A DNA stretch of 64,000 nucleotides. Origin: Streptomyces sp. JB150. Its GTDB lineage: Bacteria; Actinomycetota; Actinomycetes; Streptomycetales; Streptomycetaceae. Every line of letters starts with the position of its first letter. Position 1 is the first letter of the stretch. A program made the translations under genes and the position numbers. Where the stretch lies: NCBI RefSeq assembly GCF_011193355.1, contig NZ_CP049780.1:319586-383585 (forward strand), read 5' to 3'. Below are positions 35,168 to 43,748 of this stretch, in pieces. The notes under the pieces are model-generated. The model was not told the origin of the DNA. It did no database searches and worked only from the letters and a program-made list of their open reading frames with translations.

Positions 35168-36040
35168 GTGCGTGACGTGGACGGAGAGTACGGTCCGGCG
35201 ACCGTGGCGCGGCGGTTGACCGGGCGGGCGGTGACCGGGGTCCGGGCGGTGTCCGCGGGGATCGCCGAGGTGACGCTGCGGGGCGGCCCGGTGGTGATCG
35301 TGAAGCGGCAGGACGCGCCGGGCGGCGTGCGGGCCGAGGCGGCGGGGCTGCGGTGGCTGGCGGAGGCCGGCGCGGTCCGGGTGCCGGCGGTGCACGGGCA
35401 TGACGGGTCGTGGCTCGTCATCGACCGGGTACCGGACGGCCGGCCCGGCGCGGAGGCCGCGGCGCGGTTCGGGCGGGAGCTGGCCGCGCTGCACGCCGCG
35501 GGCGCGCCCGCGTTCGGGGCTCCCCCGCCGGGCGGCCCGCGGGACGCCGCCATCGGGCTCGCGCCGATGCGCAACGTCACCGGCGCAAACTGGCCGGTCT
35601 GGTACGCCGAGCACCGCGTGCTGCCCTATCTGCGCCGCGCCGTGGACGACGGCACTCTGCGTCCCGGCGAGGCGGAGGTGTTCGAGCGGGTCTGCGCGCG
35701 GCTGCCCGAGCTGGCCGGGCCGGCGGAGCCGCCCGCCCGGCTGCACGGGGATCTGTGGAACGGCAACGTGCTGTGGGGAGCCGACGGGCGGGTCTGGCTG
35801 ATCGACCCGGCCGCGCACGGTGGCCACCGCGAGACCGACCTGGCGATGCTCCGGTTGTTCGGCTGCCCTCATCTCGACCGGGTCCTGGCCGGCTACCAGG
35901 AGGCCGCGCCGCTCGCCGACGGCTGGCGCGACCGGGTCGCCCTGCACCAGCTCTTCCCGCTGCTCGTGCACGTGGTCCTCTTCGGACGGTCGTACGCCGG
36001 TCAGGCCGTCGAGGCCGCCCGCACCGCTCTCACCCGCTGA
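35168..36040 (+). CDS. Fructosamine-kinase family protein
   Basis: A protein of about 290 aa with a kinase-like fold. It has the nucleotide-positioning Lys region VVIVKRQDAPGGVRAEA, the catalytic loop ARLHGDLWNGNVLWGADGRV (Asp in HGDLWNGN) and the metal motif LIDPAAHGGHRETDLAML, all typical of ketosamine-3-kinases. Such enzymes phosphorylate sugars attached to protein amines so that they detach. The start is uncertain: GTG 35168, GTG 35162 or GTG 35138 are all in frame and none has a clear ribosome site. I give 35168 from homologue-like length. Confidence 0.85.
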   Translation: MRDVDGEYGPATVARRLTGRAVTGVRAVSAGIAEVTLRGGPVVIVKRQDAPGGVRAEAAGLRWLAEAGAVRVPAVHGHDGSWLVIDRVPDGRPGAEAAARFGRELAALHAAGAPAFGAPPPGGPRDAAIGLAPMRNVTGANWPVWYAEHRVLPYLRRAVDDGTLRPGEAEVFERVCARLPELAGPAEPPARLHGDLWNGNVLWGADGRVWLIDPAAHGGHRETDLAMLRLFGCPHLDRVLAGYQEAAPLADGWRDRVALHQLFPLLVHVVLFGRSYAGQAVEAARTALTR

Positions 36041-36098
36041 TCACGACTGTCGGTCCCCTCGGTTACAGTGGCGCGCCACAGCGAGAGGAGACGGGACC

Positions 36099-36908
36099 GT
36101 GCGGGTCGGGGTGGGGAGAGCGGGACGGGCGGTGGCCGGTGCCGCGTTGGCGGCCGTGGCGCTGACCGGGTGTGCGCAGGCCGCCGGGCCGGGCGCGGGG
36201 GAATCGGCGGGCGCGTCGGCCGGCGCCCCGGCGGACGGGGAGCGAGCGGCTGCCGAGAGTGGCGGCAGGGTCGGCGCGGCGGGCTCCGCCTGCGAGCTGC
36301 CCGTCAGCTTCGACATCGCCGAGCGCTGGGAGCCGGAGGCGATCGACGCGGCCGCGGCCCGGGCCGCGGTGGAGCAGCCGGCCGGCTCGGAGGAACCGGC
36401 CGGTCCCGAGGACTCGGACGGCTCGGACGGCTCGGGTGACGCGGACGGCTCGGACGGCGCGGACGACCCGGACGGCCTGGACGAGGAGCTGGCCGCCGAG
36501 CTGGCCGACGCGCTGCTGCGGCAGGGGCCCGTGACGGCCGCTTGCGAGGTGGACGCCAAGCCCGCCGGGCACATCGGCTTCCTCCGCGTCTTCACCGGGG
36601 AACGGGGCCAGCCGGGCGGGAACGACGCGCGGACCGTCCTGGAGAACTTCGTGCTCGCCGAGGAGAGCGAGGAGGTCAGCCTCGACGAACAGCGGTACCG
36701 CACCTTCCGGTCGGGGCGGCTGACCGGCGTCGAGGTGTCATACCTGCGCACCAGCGCGATCCTTGAGGAGACGACCAAGCAGCGCGCGCTCGCCGTCGTC
36801 ACGGCGGACGGACCGGTCGTCCTGCACCTGGGCGGGCTGGACGACGAGGAGCACGAGGCGATGCTCCCGGCGTTCGACCTCGCCAAGCGGACCCTGCGCA
36901 CGTCCTGA
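36099..36908 (+). CDS. Lipoprotein of unknown function
   Basis: A 269-aa predicted lipoprotein. GTG 36099 follows GAGAGGAG by eight bases. The signal sequence ends with lipobox LTGC. Next comes an Ala/Gly/Ser linker, a folded start SACELPVSFDIAERWEP, then an acidic Ser/Asp/Gly-rich repeat (roughly residues 100-130) and a compact C-terminal domain (GHIGFLRVFTGERGQPGGND, RTFRSGRLTGVEVSYLRTSA, FDLAKRTL). The C-terminal part looks like the lipoprotein domains found in many Streptomyces, with no assigned role. It precedes two SpoIIE phosphatase genes on the same strand but is separated by 63 bp. Confidence 0.82.
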   Translation: MRVGVGRAGRAVAGAALAAVALTGCAQAAGPGAGESAGASAGAPADGERAAAESGGRVGAAGSACELPVSFDIAERWEPEAIDAAAARAAVEQPAGSEEPAGPEDSDGSDGSGDADGSDGADDPDGLDEELAAELADALLRQGPVTAACEVDAKPAGHIGFLRVFTGERGQPGGNDARTVLENFVLAEESEEVSLDEQRYRTFRSGRLTGVEVSYLRTSAILEETTKQRALAVVTADGPVVLHLGGLDDEEHEAMLPAFDLAKRTLRTS

Positions 36909-36971
36909 CCACCGCGTCCGGACCGACCGGCGGCGGGACCGGCGGCGGCGCGCGTGGACGGGACAGGACCG

Positions 36972-39900
36972 ATGACTCGGAGCGGCGGGGCCAGGAGCGG
37001 GACGCGCGCACGGCTGACCGCGCTGCTCACCGGCGTCGCCGTCGAGGCGACCGGTGCCGCCGAGGCGCGGGCCGCCGGGGTGTACGTACGTTCCGCGCGC
37101 GGCAGTGAACTGCGGCTTGCCTCCCTGGTGGGGCTGCCGGGGGTGCTGTTCCGGCCGTGGTGGCGGGTGCACGTGGACCGGCGGTTCCCGGTCTCCGACA
37201 CCTACCGGCTCGGCGTCCAGGTGGTGCTGGCGAACACCACGGAGACCATGCGCCGCTACCCGCAGTTCGCCGCCGCCCTGCCGTTCCCGATCGCGTCGGT
37301 CTGCGTGCCCCTCACCGGGGCGGCGGAGACGTTCGGGGTGCTGACCGCGCTGCTGCCGAGCGCGCCGGACACCGCGGAGCTGCTGCCCGCCCGCGACCGG
37401 CTGGCCGAGCTGGCGGAGGAGGTGGGCGCGGCGGTACGTCCGCTGGAAGCCGACGGCGAGACGCTGACCTGGGACGAGGAGCCGGTGTGCGTCTCGCCGC
37501 CGACCACCCGTCCGGCGACGGTGCGGATCGGCCGGTTCTGCTGGGACCCGGCGGCGGACGTCGTCACCGGCGACGACACCCTGCGCGCGCTGCTGGGCCT
37601 CACACCCGCCGATGTGCCCGGCGGCGCCCGCGCGCTGGTCCGGACCCTGGCCAGGGCGGACGCCGGCCGCTTGCTGAGGCTGCTGAGGGGCGCGGCCGGG
37701 GGCGACCCGCCGGAGCCGCTCCACGTACGGACCGTGGACGGTGCCCCGCTCCGCGTCGAGCTGTGGACACCGTCGCGGGTCGAGGTCGAGGGCATCGTCG
37801 TGGACGCGGGTTCGGTGGCCGACGCGGCGGCCGACCAGCTGCCGCAGGGCCTGTTCTGCCTGGACCGGCTGGGGCGGATCGTGCACGCCAACCCGCAGGC
37901 GGCCCGGCTGCTGGGCGAGCCGCGCGCCCGGTTCCTCGGACGGTCGCTGTGGGAGGGCGTGCCGTGGCTCGGCAATCCGGCCTTCGAGGACCATCTGCGG
38001 GCGGCCCTGCTCGCGCCCGACCCGGTCCACTTCCACGTCCGCCGCCCGCCTTCCCGACACCGGGTGAGCGGTACGGAACCGTCCGAGCAGGGTGGCCCGC
38101 GCCCGCAAGGTGGCCCGTCTTCGCCGGATGCCCGGTTCCCGCAGGGGGACCCGTCCCGGCCGCACGATCCGTTCCAGGCGGGGGATCCGTTCCAGGCGGG
38201 GGATCCGTTCCAGCCGGGCGGCGGTGACTGGCTGTCCGTGTCGGTCCACCCCGGCGCCGAGGTGCTGGCCTGCGCGGTGACCCGGTCCACCGGCGGATCC
38301 GACGCGGCGGCGTCACAGGCCACCGGGACACCGCAGCAACACTCGGGACACGCAGCGCCCGCCGCGGGGGCCCCGGCCCCTGCCCCGAACCCCGCCGCGC
38401 CCACCGCCGAAGCCGCCGAAGCCGCCGAAGCCCCACCCCGTGCGGCCCCGGGAGCCGCGTCGCCCCCGGCACCCCCATCGTCCCCCTCAGCCCGTTCATC
38501 GCCGACGCCCCTGCCGGACGTCCCCGACCCCGGCGCCGCGGCGGCGTCCCCGGCGTTCCGGCCGATCGTGCTCGCCCTGGCCCTGACCGAGGCGGTCACC
38601 GCCCGTCAGGTCTCCGCGGTGGTCATGCAGGAGCTGCTGCCCGCCTTCGGCGGCCGCCGCCTCGCCATCTACCTGCTCCAGGACCGGCATCTGTACCTGG
38701 CCTGGGAGACCGGGTTCCCGACCGGGTTCCTGGCCCCGTTCCAGGGCGTCGGTCTGGACGCCCGGCTGCCCGGCGTGGAGACGCTGACCACCGGCCGGCC
38801 GCTGTTCTTCGACTCGATGGAGCAGCTCGCGGCGGCCTACCCCGGCATCCCGCTGGACGCGCAGGTCGGAGCCCGCGCCTTTCTGCCGCTGATCGCCTCG
38901 GGGCGGCCCGTCGGCTCCTGCATCCTGGGCTTCGACCGGGTGCGCAGCTTCAGCACCGAGGAGCGCACGGTGCTGACCGCGCTGGCCGGGGTGATCGCCC
39001 ACGCGATGGAGAAGGCGCAGCGCTACGAGACGGAGGCCGCCCTGGCCCGGGGCCTGCAGCGGGCGCTCCTCCCCCGCCGGCTGTCGGTCCACCCGAGCGT
39101 GGAGGCCGCGGGCCGGTACCTGCCGGGCACCCAGGGCATGGACGTCGGCGGGGACTGGTACGACGTCATCGGTTCGGGCGACGGGGTGGCCTTGGTCATC
39201 GGTGACGTCCAGGGGCACGGGGTGCAGGCGGCCGCCACCATGGGCCAGCTGCGCAGCGCCGTACGGGCGTTCGCGCTCGACGACCGGCCGCCGGACGAGG
39301 TGCTGAGCGGCACCAACCGGCTGCTCATCGACCTGGACCCGGGCCAGTTCGCCAGTTGCTGCTATGTGCGCCTGGACCCGCTCACGGGTGTCGCGCGGAT
39401 CGTCCGGGCGGGTCATCCGCCGCCGCTGCTGCGTCACCCGGACGGCCGCACCCGGGTGCTGGACCTGGCCGGCGGGGTGGTGCTCGGGGTGGACGCGTAC
39501 GCCGACTACCCGGTGTCGGAGCTGGTGATGGCACCGGGCGCGCTGCTGGCGCTGTACACGGACGGGCTCGTGGAGCGGCCCGGCGGGGACATCGACGACG
39601 GCATCACCGCGCTGCGGCTGGCGCTGGCCAAGGCCGGTGCGCCGCCGGCGCGGCCGGGCGGGCGCTGGCTCGCCGGCGTCGCCGACCGCCTCACCGCGGC
39701 GGCCCGGCACGCCGTGGACCGGCCGGACGACATCGCCCTGCTGCTCGCCTGCCGCCGCGACGGGACCGGTGCTCAGGCCGACGAGGACCGCGGGCTCCGC
39801 AGAACCGGAGCGGAGGGGCGAGCCGCGGAGCCGGACGGACGGGGCAGGCTTGACGCCGGGGTGGCGGAGAGGCGTAACGCCGGGGCGTCTGAGAGGCGTA

Positions 39901-40160
39901 ACGCCGCAGAGCACGGGAGGCGTGGCGCCGAGGCCGCTGAGCGGCGCACCGCCGGCGCAGATGACAGGCCTACCGCCGGGGCGGATGAACGGCGTAGCGC
40001 CGGGGCGGAGGAAAGACCCAGCGGCGGACAGGACGGGAGAAGCGGAGGACCGGACACAGCGGCAGGCGCGGAAGCGGCGAGGCCGGCAGGCGGAAGGGCG
40101 GACCATCCGGGAGCCCCGCACCGGGTGGCGCCCCTCGCCTCCTGGGTCCGGGGAGGGTAG
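36972..40160 (+). CDS. Cytosolic SpoIIE-type PP2C phosphatase with GAF, PAS and GAF sensors
   Basis: A 1062-aa signalling protein. It has a GAF-like domain (about 20-160), a degenerate PAS (about 170-280), a better PAS (LPQGLFCLDRLGRIVHANPQ), a low-complexity Pro/Ala/Gly linker with DPFQAG repeats, a second GAF (about 535-690), and the SpoIIE/RsbU phosphatase domain (DVGGDWYDVIGSGDGVALVI, IGDVQGHGVQAAATMGQL, AGHPPPLLRHPDG, LYTDGLVERPGGDIDDG, RPDDIALLLA). The tail is seven 8-residue repeats. No membrane segment is present. RsbU-type phosphatases dephosphorylate anti-anti-sigma factors to free stress sigma factors. ATG 36972 has AGGA five bases upstream; GTG 36954 is an alternative. It is followed by a related gene after 9 nt. 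Confidence 0.9.
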   Translation: MTRSGGARSGTRARLTALLTGVAVEATGAAEARAAGVYVRSARGSELRLASLVGLPGVLFRPWWRVHVDRRFPVSDTYRLGVQVVLANTTETMRRYPQFAAALPFPIASVCVPLTGAAETFGVLTALLPSAPDTAELLPARDRLAELAEEVGAAVRPLEADGETLTWDEEPVCVSPPTTRPATVRIGRFCWDPAADVVTGDDTLRALLGLTPADVPGGARALVRTLARADAGRLLRLLRGAAGGDPPEPLHVRTVDGAPLRVELWTPSRVEVEGIVVDAGSVADAAADQLPQGLFCLDRLGRIVHANPQAARLLGEPRARFLGRSLWEGVPWLGNPAFEDHLRAALLAPDPVHFHVRRPPSRHRVSGTEPSEQGGPRPQGGPSSPDARFPQGDPSRPHDPFQAGDPFQAGDPFQPGGGDWLSVSVHPGAEVLACAVTRSTGGSDAAASQATGTPQQHSGHAAPAAGAPAPAPNPAAPTAEAAEAAEAPPRAAPGAASPPAPPSSPSARSSPTPLPDVPDPGAAAASPAFRPIVLALALTEAVTARQVSAVVMQELLPAFGGRRLAIYLLQDRHLYLAWETGFPTGFLAPFQGVGLDARLPGVETLTTGRPLFFDSMEQLAAAYPGIPLDAQVGARAFLPLIASGRPVGSCILGFDRVRSFSTEERTVLTALAGVIAHAMEKAQRYETEAALARGLQRALLPRRLSVHPSVEAAGRYLPGTQGMDVGGDWYDVIGSGDGVALVIGDVQGHGVQAAATMGQLRSAVRAFALDDRPPDEVLSGTNRLLIDLDPGQFASCCYVRLDPLTGVARIVRAGHPPPLLRHPDGRTRVLDLAGGVVLGVDAYADYPVSELVMAPGALLALYTDGLVERPGGDIDDGITALRLALAKAGAPPARPGGRWLAGVADRLTAAARHAVDRPDDIALLLACRRDGTGAQADEDRGLRRTGAEGRAAEPDGRGRLDAGVAERRNAGASERRNAAEHGRRGAEAAERRTAGADDRPTAGADERRSAGAEERPSGGQDGRSGGPDTAAGAEAARPAGGRADHPGAPHRVAPLASWVRGG
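38164..38217 (+). repeat. Three 18-bp tandem repeats encoding DPFQAG
   Basis: GATCCGTTCCAGGCGGGG occurs at 38164-38181 and 38182-38199, with a third, slightly diverged copy starting at 38200 (ending DPFQPG). The repeats lie in the linker between PAS and GAF domains of the SpoIIE phosphatase. Confidence 0.9.
39855..40022 (+). repeat. Seven 24-bp tandem repeats at the SpoIIE C-terminus
   Basis: Seven contiguous 24-bp units begin with GCCGGGGYG or close variants and end near GAGAGGCGTAAC-like phrases. They encode degenerate octapeptides of the form AGxxERRx (AGVAERRN, AGASERRN, AGADERRS, AGAEERPS). They lie after the phosphatase domain and look like an expandable, charged, disordered tail. Confidence 0.9.
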
Positions 40161-40169
40161 ACAGGGCAC

Positions 40170-42935
40170 ATGGTCCGACATTGGGGTCGATCCCGGGCTC
40201 GGTCCACCGGACCGCCCGGCGCCGTGCGCCCGCGGGGAGCGTCACGGGCGCTGCCGGAGGGCGGGCCGGGACCGCGCCGGGATGCCGGCGAGCGACGGCG
40301 TTCGGCGGCCGCGCTGTGGCCGGTGCTGCGCCGGCGCAGCGTCGCCGGGCAGGTCTTCCTGCTCCAGGTCGTCGTCGTGCTGGTGCTGGTCGCCGCCGCG
40401 GTGGTGGCCCTGGTGCTCCAGGCGCGGCACGACAGCACCCAGGAGGCCCGCCACCGGTCGCTGGCGGTCGCGGGGACCTTCGCCGAGGCCCCGGGCACCC
40501 TGGCGGCGCTCCGTGGCCCCGATCCCACGGCGGTGCTCCAGCCACGGGCGGAGGCGGCCCGCGAGGCGACCGGCGTCGACTTCATCGTCGTCATGGCCAC
40601 CGACGGCACCCGCTACACCCATCCGCTGCCGGACCGCATCGGCAAGAAGTTCGTCGGGACCATCGAGCCCGCGCTGGCCGGGGAGCCGGTGACCGAGGAG
40701 ATCGAGGGCACGATCGGGCGGCTGGTGCAGGCGGTCGTACCGATCCGGGAGCCGGACGGGACGGTGGTCGGCCTGGTGTCGGCGGGGATCACCACCGAGC
40801 GGGTCGGCGGCGCCGCCGACCGGCAGCTGCCGCTGGTGCTGACCGCCGCGGGGGTCGGCCTGGCGGTGGCCACGGCGGGCACCGCGCTGGTCAGCCGGCG
40901 GCTGCTGCGGCAGACCCGCGGGCTGGGGCCGCGCGAGATGACCCGGATGTACGAGCACCACGACGCGGTCCTGCACTCCGTCCGCGAGGGCGTGCTGATC
41001 CTGGACGGCGACGGGGCGCTGCTGCTCGCCAACGACGAGGCGCGCCGGCTGCTGGACCTGCCCGACGACGCCGAGGGCCGGCATGTGCGCGAGCTGGGCC
41101 TGGATCCGGCCACCGCGGAACTGCTGGCCTCCGGGCGGGTCGCCACGGACGAGGTGCGGCTGGTGAAGGACCGGCTGCTGGCGATCAACCAGCGGCCCAC
41201 GGACCTGACGGGCGGCCCGGCGGGCAGTGTGGCGACCCTGCGCGACTCCACCGAGCTGCGCGCCCTGTCGGGCCGCGCGGAGATGGCGCGCGAACGCCTC
41301 GACATGCTGTACGCGGCCGGGGTCGGCATCGGCACCAGCCTGGACGTGACCCGGACGGCGCAGGAGCTGACGGAGCTGGCGGTGCCCCGCTTCGCGGACT
41401 TCGTCACCGTGGACCTGTTCGACGCGGTGCTCGCCGGGGAGCAGCCGGAGGCGGGCCTGGAGCTGCGACGTACGGGCTTCGGCGGGATCCGGGACGACGC
41501 GCCGCTGTATCCGGTGGGCCGGCGCATCCGCTTCGTGCCGTCCTCCCCGCAGGCGCGCAGCCTGCGCAGCGGGCAGGCGATCCTGGAGCCCCGGCTGAAC
41601 GACGCTGCGGGCTGGCAGGCGCAGGACCTGGAGCGCACCGCGCAGGTGCTGGAGTACGGCATCCACTCCCTGATCACCGCACCGCTGCGGGCGGGATCGC
41701 TGACCCTCGGTCTGGCGAACTTCTGGCGTTCGCGCAAGCCGGAGCCGTTCGACGCGGAGGATCTGGCGCTCGCGGAGGAGCTGGTGGCGCGGGCCGCGGT
41801 GTCCATCGACAACGCCCGCCGCTACACCCGTGAGCACACCATGGCGGTGACCCTGCAGCGCAGTCTGCTGCCGCGCAGCCTGCCCGAGCAGAACGCGCTG
41901 GACGTCGCCTACCGCTATCTGCCCGCGCAGGCCGGGGTGGGCGGCGACTGGTTCGACGTCCTGCCGCTGTCGGGCGCCCGGGTCGCGTTGGTGGTCGGGG
42001 ACGTGGTGGGGCACGGGCTGCACGCGGCGGCCACCATGGGTCGGCTGCGGACGGCCGTGCACAACTTCACGGCGCTGGACCTGGCGCCCGACGAGCTGCT
42101 GACGCTGCTCGACGAGATGGTGGCGCGGATCGACCAGCACGAGGCGGAGGAGGGCGGCAGCGCCCCGGTGACGGGGGCGACCTGCCTGTACACGATCTAC
42201 GACCCGGTGTCGCGGCGCTGCGCGATCGCCCGCGCCGGTCATCCGCCGCCCGCCCTGGTGCTGCCGGACGGCCGGGTGGAGTTCCCGGAGGTGCCCGCCG
42301 GTCCCCCGCTGGGTCTGGGCGGGCTGCCGTTCGAGACGGCCGATCTGGAGCTGGCGGAGGGCACCCGGCTGGTGCTGTACACCGACGGGCTGGTGGAGGA
42401 CCGCGCCCGGGACATCGACGTGGGGCTGGGGCTGCTGCGCGAGGCGCTGGAGCGGGCCGGTCCGCTTCCGGAGGACACCTGCCGGACGGTGGTGGACGCC
42501 CGCCTGCCGGCCCGGCCCGGCGACGACATCGCACTGATCGTGGCCCGGACCCGGGCGCTGGGCGCCGACCGGGTGGCCGCCTGGGACGTGCCGGCCGATC
42601 CGGCGGCGGTGGCGGACGTGCGGTCCTCGGTCACCCGGCGGCTGGCCGAGTGGGGGCTGGACGAGCTGGCGTTCACCACGGAGCTGATCCTGAGCGAGCT
42701 GGTCACCAACGCGATCCGCTACGGCGGTTCCCCGATCCGGGTGCGGGTGCTGCGCGACCGGGCGCTGATCTGCGAGGTCTTCGACGGCAGCAGTACGGCT
42801 CCGCATCTGCGGTACGCGGGCATGACGGACGAGGGCGGACGTGGTCTGTTCCTCGTCGCCCAGCTCGCCGAGCGCTGGGGCACCCGCTATCTGCCGACGG
42901 GCAAGGTGATCTGGGCGGAGCAGCCGCTGCCGTGA
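40170..42935 (+). CDS. Membrane sensor SpoIIE phosphatase fused to anti-sigma-type ATPase
   Basis: A 921-aa protein that joins most steps of a partner-switching pathway. It has a basic N-terminus, TM1 (QVFLLQVVVVLVLVAAAVVA, about 61-82), an extracytoplasmic PDC/Cache sensor (GVDFIVVMATDGTRYTHPLP, IEGTIGRLVQAVVPIREPDG), TM2 (about 215-235), a PAS (HDAVLHSVREGVLILDGDGA), a GAF (YAAGVGIGTSLDVTRTAQEL onward), and a SpoIIE phosphatase (GGDWFDVLPLSGARVALVVG, DVVGHGLHAAATMGRLR, AGHPPPALVLPDG, LYTDGLVEDRARDIDVG). A C-terminal RsbW-like HATPase ends the protein (LILSELVTNAIRYGG, EGGRGLFLVAQLAERWGTRY). It starts 9 nt after the preceding SpoIIE gene. It probably converts an external ligand signal into release of an alternative sigma factor. 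Confidence 0.93.
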   Translation: MVRHWGRSRARSTGPPGAVRPRGASRALPEGGPGPRRDAGERRRSAAALWPVLRRRSVAGQVFLLQVVVVLVLVAAAVVALVLQARHDSTQEARHRSLAVAGTFAEAPGTLAALRGPDPTAVLQPRAEAAREATGVDFIVVMATDGTRYTHPLPDRIGKKFVGTIEPALAGEPVTEEIEGTIGRLVQAVVPIREPDGTVVGLVSAGITTERVGGAADRQLPLVLTAAGVGLAVATAGTALVSRRLLRQTRGLGPREMTRMYEHHDAVLHSVREGVLILDGDGALLLANDEARRLLDLPDDAEGRHVRELGLDPATAELLASGRVATDEVRLVKDRLLAINQRPTDLTGGPAGSVATLRDSTELRALSGRAEMARERLDMLYAAGVGIGTSLDVTRTAQELTELAVPRFADFVTVDLFDAVLAGEQPEAGLELRRTGFGGIRDDAPLYPVGRRIRFVPSSPQARSLRSGQAILEPRLNDAAGWQAQDLERTAQVLEYGIHSLITAPLRAGSLTLGLANFWRSRKPEPFDAEDLALAEELVARAAVSIDNARRYTREHTMAVTLQRSLLPRSLPEQNALDVAYRYLPAQAGVGGDWFDVLPLSGARVALVVGDVVGHGLHAAATMGRLRTAVHNFTALDLAPDELLTLLDEMVARIDQHEAEEGGSAPVTGATCLYTIYDPVSRRCAIARAGHPPPALVLPDGRVEFPEVPAGPPLGLGGLPFETADLELAEGTRLVLYTDGLVEDRARDIDVGLGLLREALERAGPLPEDTCRTVVDARLPARPGDDIALIVARTRALGADRVAAWDVPADPAAVADVRSSVTRRLAEWGLDELAFTTELILSELVTNAIRYGGSPIRVRVLRDRALICEVFDGSSTAPHLRYAGMTDEGGRGLFLVAQLAERWGTRYLPTGKVIWAEQPLP

Positions 42936-42976
42936 ACGCGCGCCGACCGCCGGGCGGGGCCGGCTGGCGCCCGCCT

Positions 42977-43002
42977 GAGCGGCCGGGCGGGTCCGGCCGC
43001 TC
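42977..43002 (+). terminator. Strong hairpin terminator after the SpoIIE pair
   Basis: Perfect 10-bp stem GAGCGGCCGG (42977-42986) and CCGGCCGCTC (42993-43002) with a 6-nt loop, 41 bp after the SpoIIE stop at 42935. It also separates the convergent small gene ending at 43113. Confidence 0.65.
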
Positions 43003-43112
43003 CCCGTGCGAGCGCCAGGGGGGGTACGGTCGGCGCCCGCATGAGCGCCGGGCACGCGACGGCCCGGACCCCGGGCGTCGCCGGGATCCGGGCCGGATGG
43101 GGTGAGTGCCCG

Positions 43113-43349
43113 TCAGCTGCCGCTGAGCCGCTTGCGCAGCAGCTCCTTGCCCAGCTCGGCGCCCTTGCGGCTGTCGGCCTGGGCCTTGCGGAACAGCTCC
43201 GCGACCTCGGTGTCCTTGGCGCGCTCCGCGTCCTGGACGTACTGCTCCAGCCTGAGCGCGTTGCTGAGGCACGCCTCCACGTACCAGATGAGGTTGTAGT
43301 CCTTGTCCGCCGTGCCGGTCACACCGCCGGTCTCCGTGCTGCTGGTCAC
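43113..43349 (-). CDS. Small helical protein, SigB-type promoter
   Basis: A 78-aa soluble protein starting at GTG 43349, with GAAGGAGG five bases upstream. The conserved-looking core is DYNLIWYVEACLSNALRLEQ followed by YVQDAERAKDTEVAELFRKAQ and a Lys-rich end (GKELLRKRL). I know of similar small proteins in Streptomyces but no function. The shape suggests a short helical bundle. It has a good SigB-group promoter (43401-43425) with a leader of about 45 nt and no other gene in its unit, so it is probably a general-stress protein. Confidence 0.8.
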   Translation of the reverse strand: MTSSTETGGVTGTADKDYNLIWYVEACLSNALRLEQYVQDAERAKDTEVAELFRKAQADSRKGAELGKELLRKRLSGS

Positions 43350-43748
43350 TCGGGCCTCCTCCTTCTGTGCGGGTGCTTGCTTGCTTGACGTGCGCGCCGA
43401 GTACCCCTCTTGCCCGGAGCCACACAGACACCCGTTCAGCACGTACGCCCGCGGATGCGGCGGCCGCCGGCGCTGCGGGGACGCGGAACGCCCTGTTCGC
43501 CGTGCCGCCGCGTACGAGCGCGTCCGGGGCGACCCCGCGAGGAGCCGCCCCGGATTCTGGCGGCCCCGGAAGACGAGGGCGCCGCGGGGGCGCGACCGGT
43601 CCCCCGTGCCGGTCGCGCCGTCCCCGTGACGTCGAACCTACGGGGCAGGTGGCGCGGCCGGGCATCGCGTCGGTGCGAGCCGTCGCGGGCGGACGGCTCA
43701 CCCGTGTACAGGCCGCCTCCATTCGACACTCCGTCGGGAGAGCCTCGT
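43350..43748. other. 399-bp intergenic region
   Basis: Apart from the SigB-type promoter and ribosome site at the left end, I see no gene here. Open frames on both strands lack ribosome sites and any recognisable protein features. The right end is simply the region downstream of the DHA2 efflux gene. Confidence 0.5.
43401..43425 (-). promoter_or_regulatory. SigB-group promoter (GTGT-N15-GGGTAC)
   Basis: Minus-strand GTGT (43422-43425), 15-base spacer and GGGTAC (43401-43406) match the Streptomyces SigB consensus GNNT-N14-16-GGGTAY exactly. The predicted transcript start, near 43394, lies about 45 nt before the start codon of the 78-aa gene. Confidence 0.65.
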
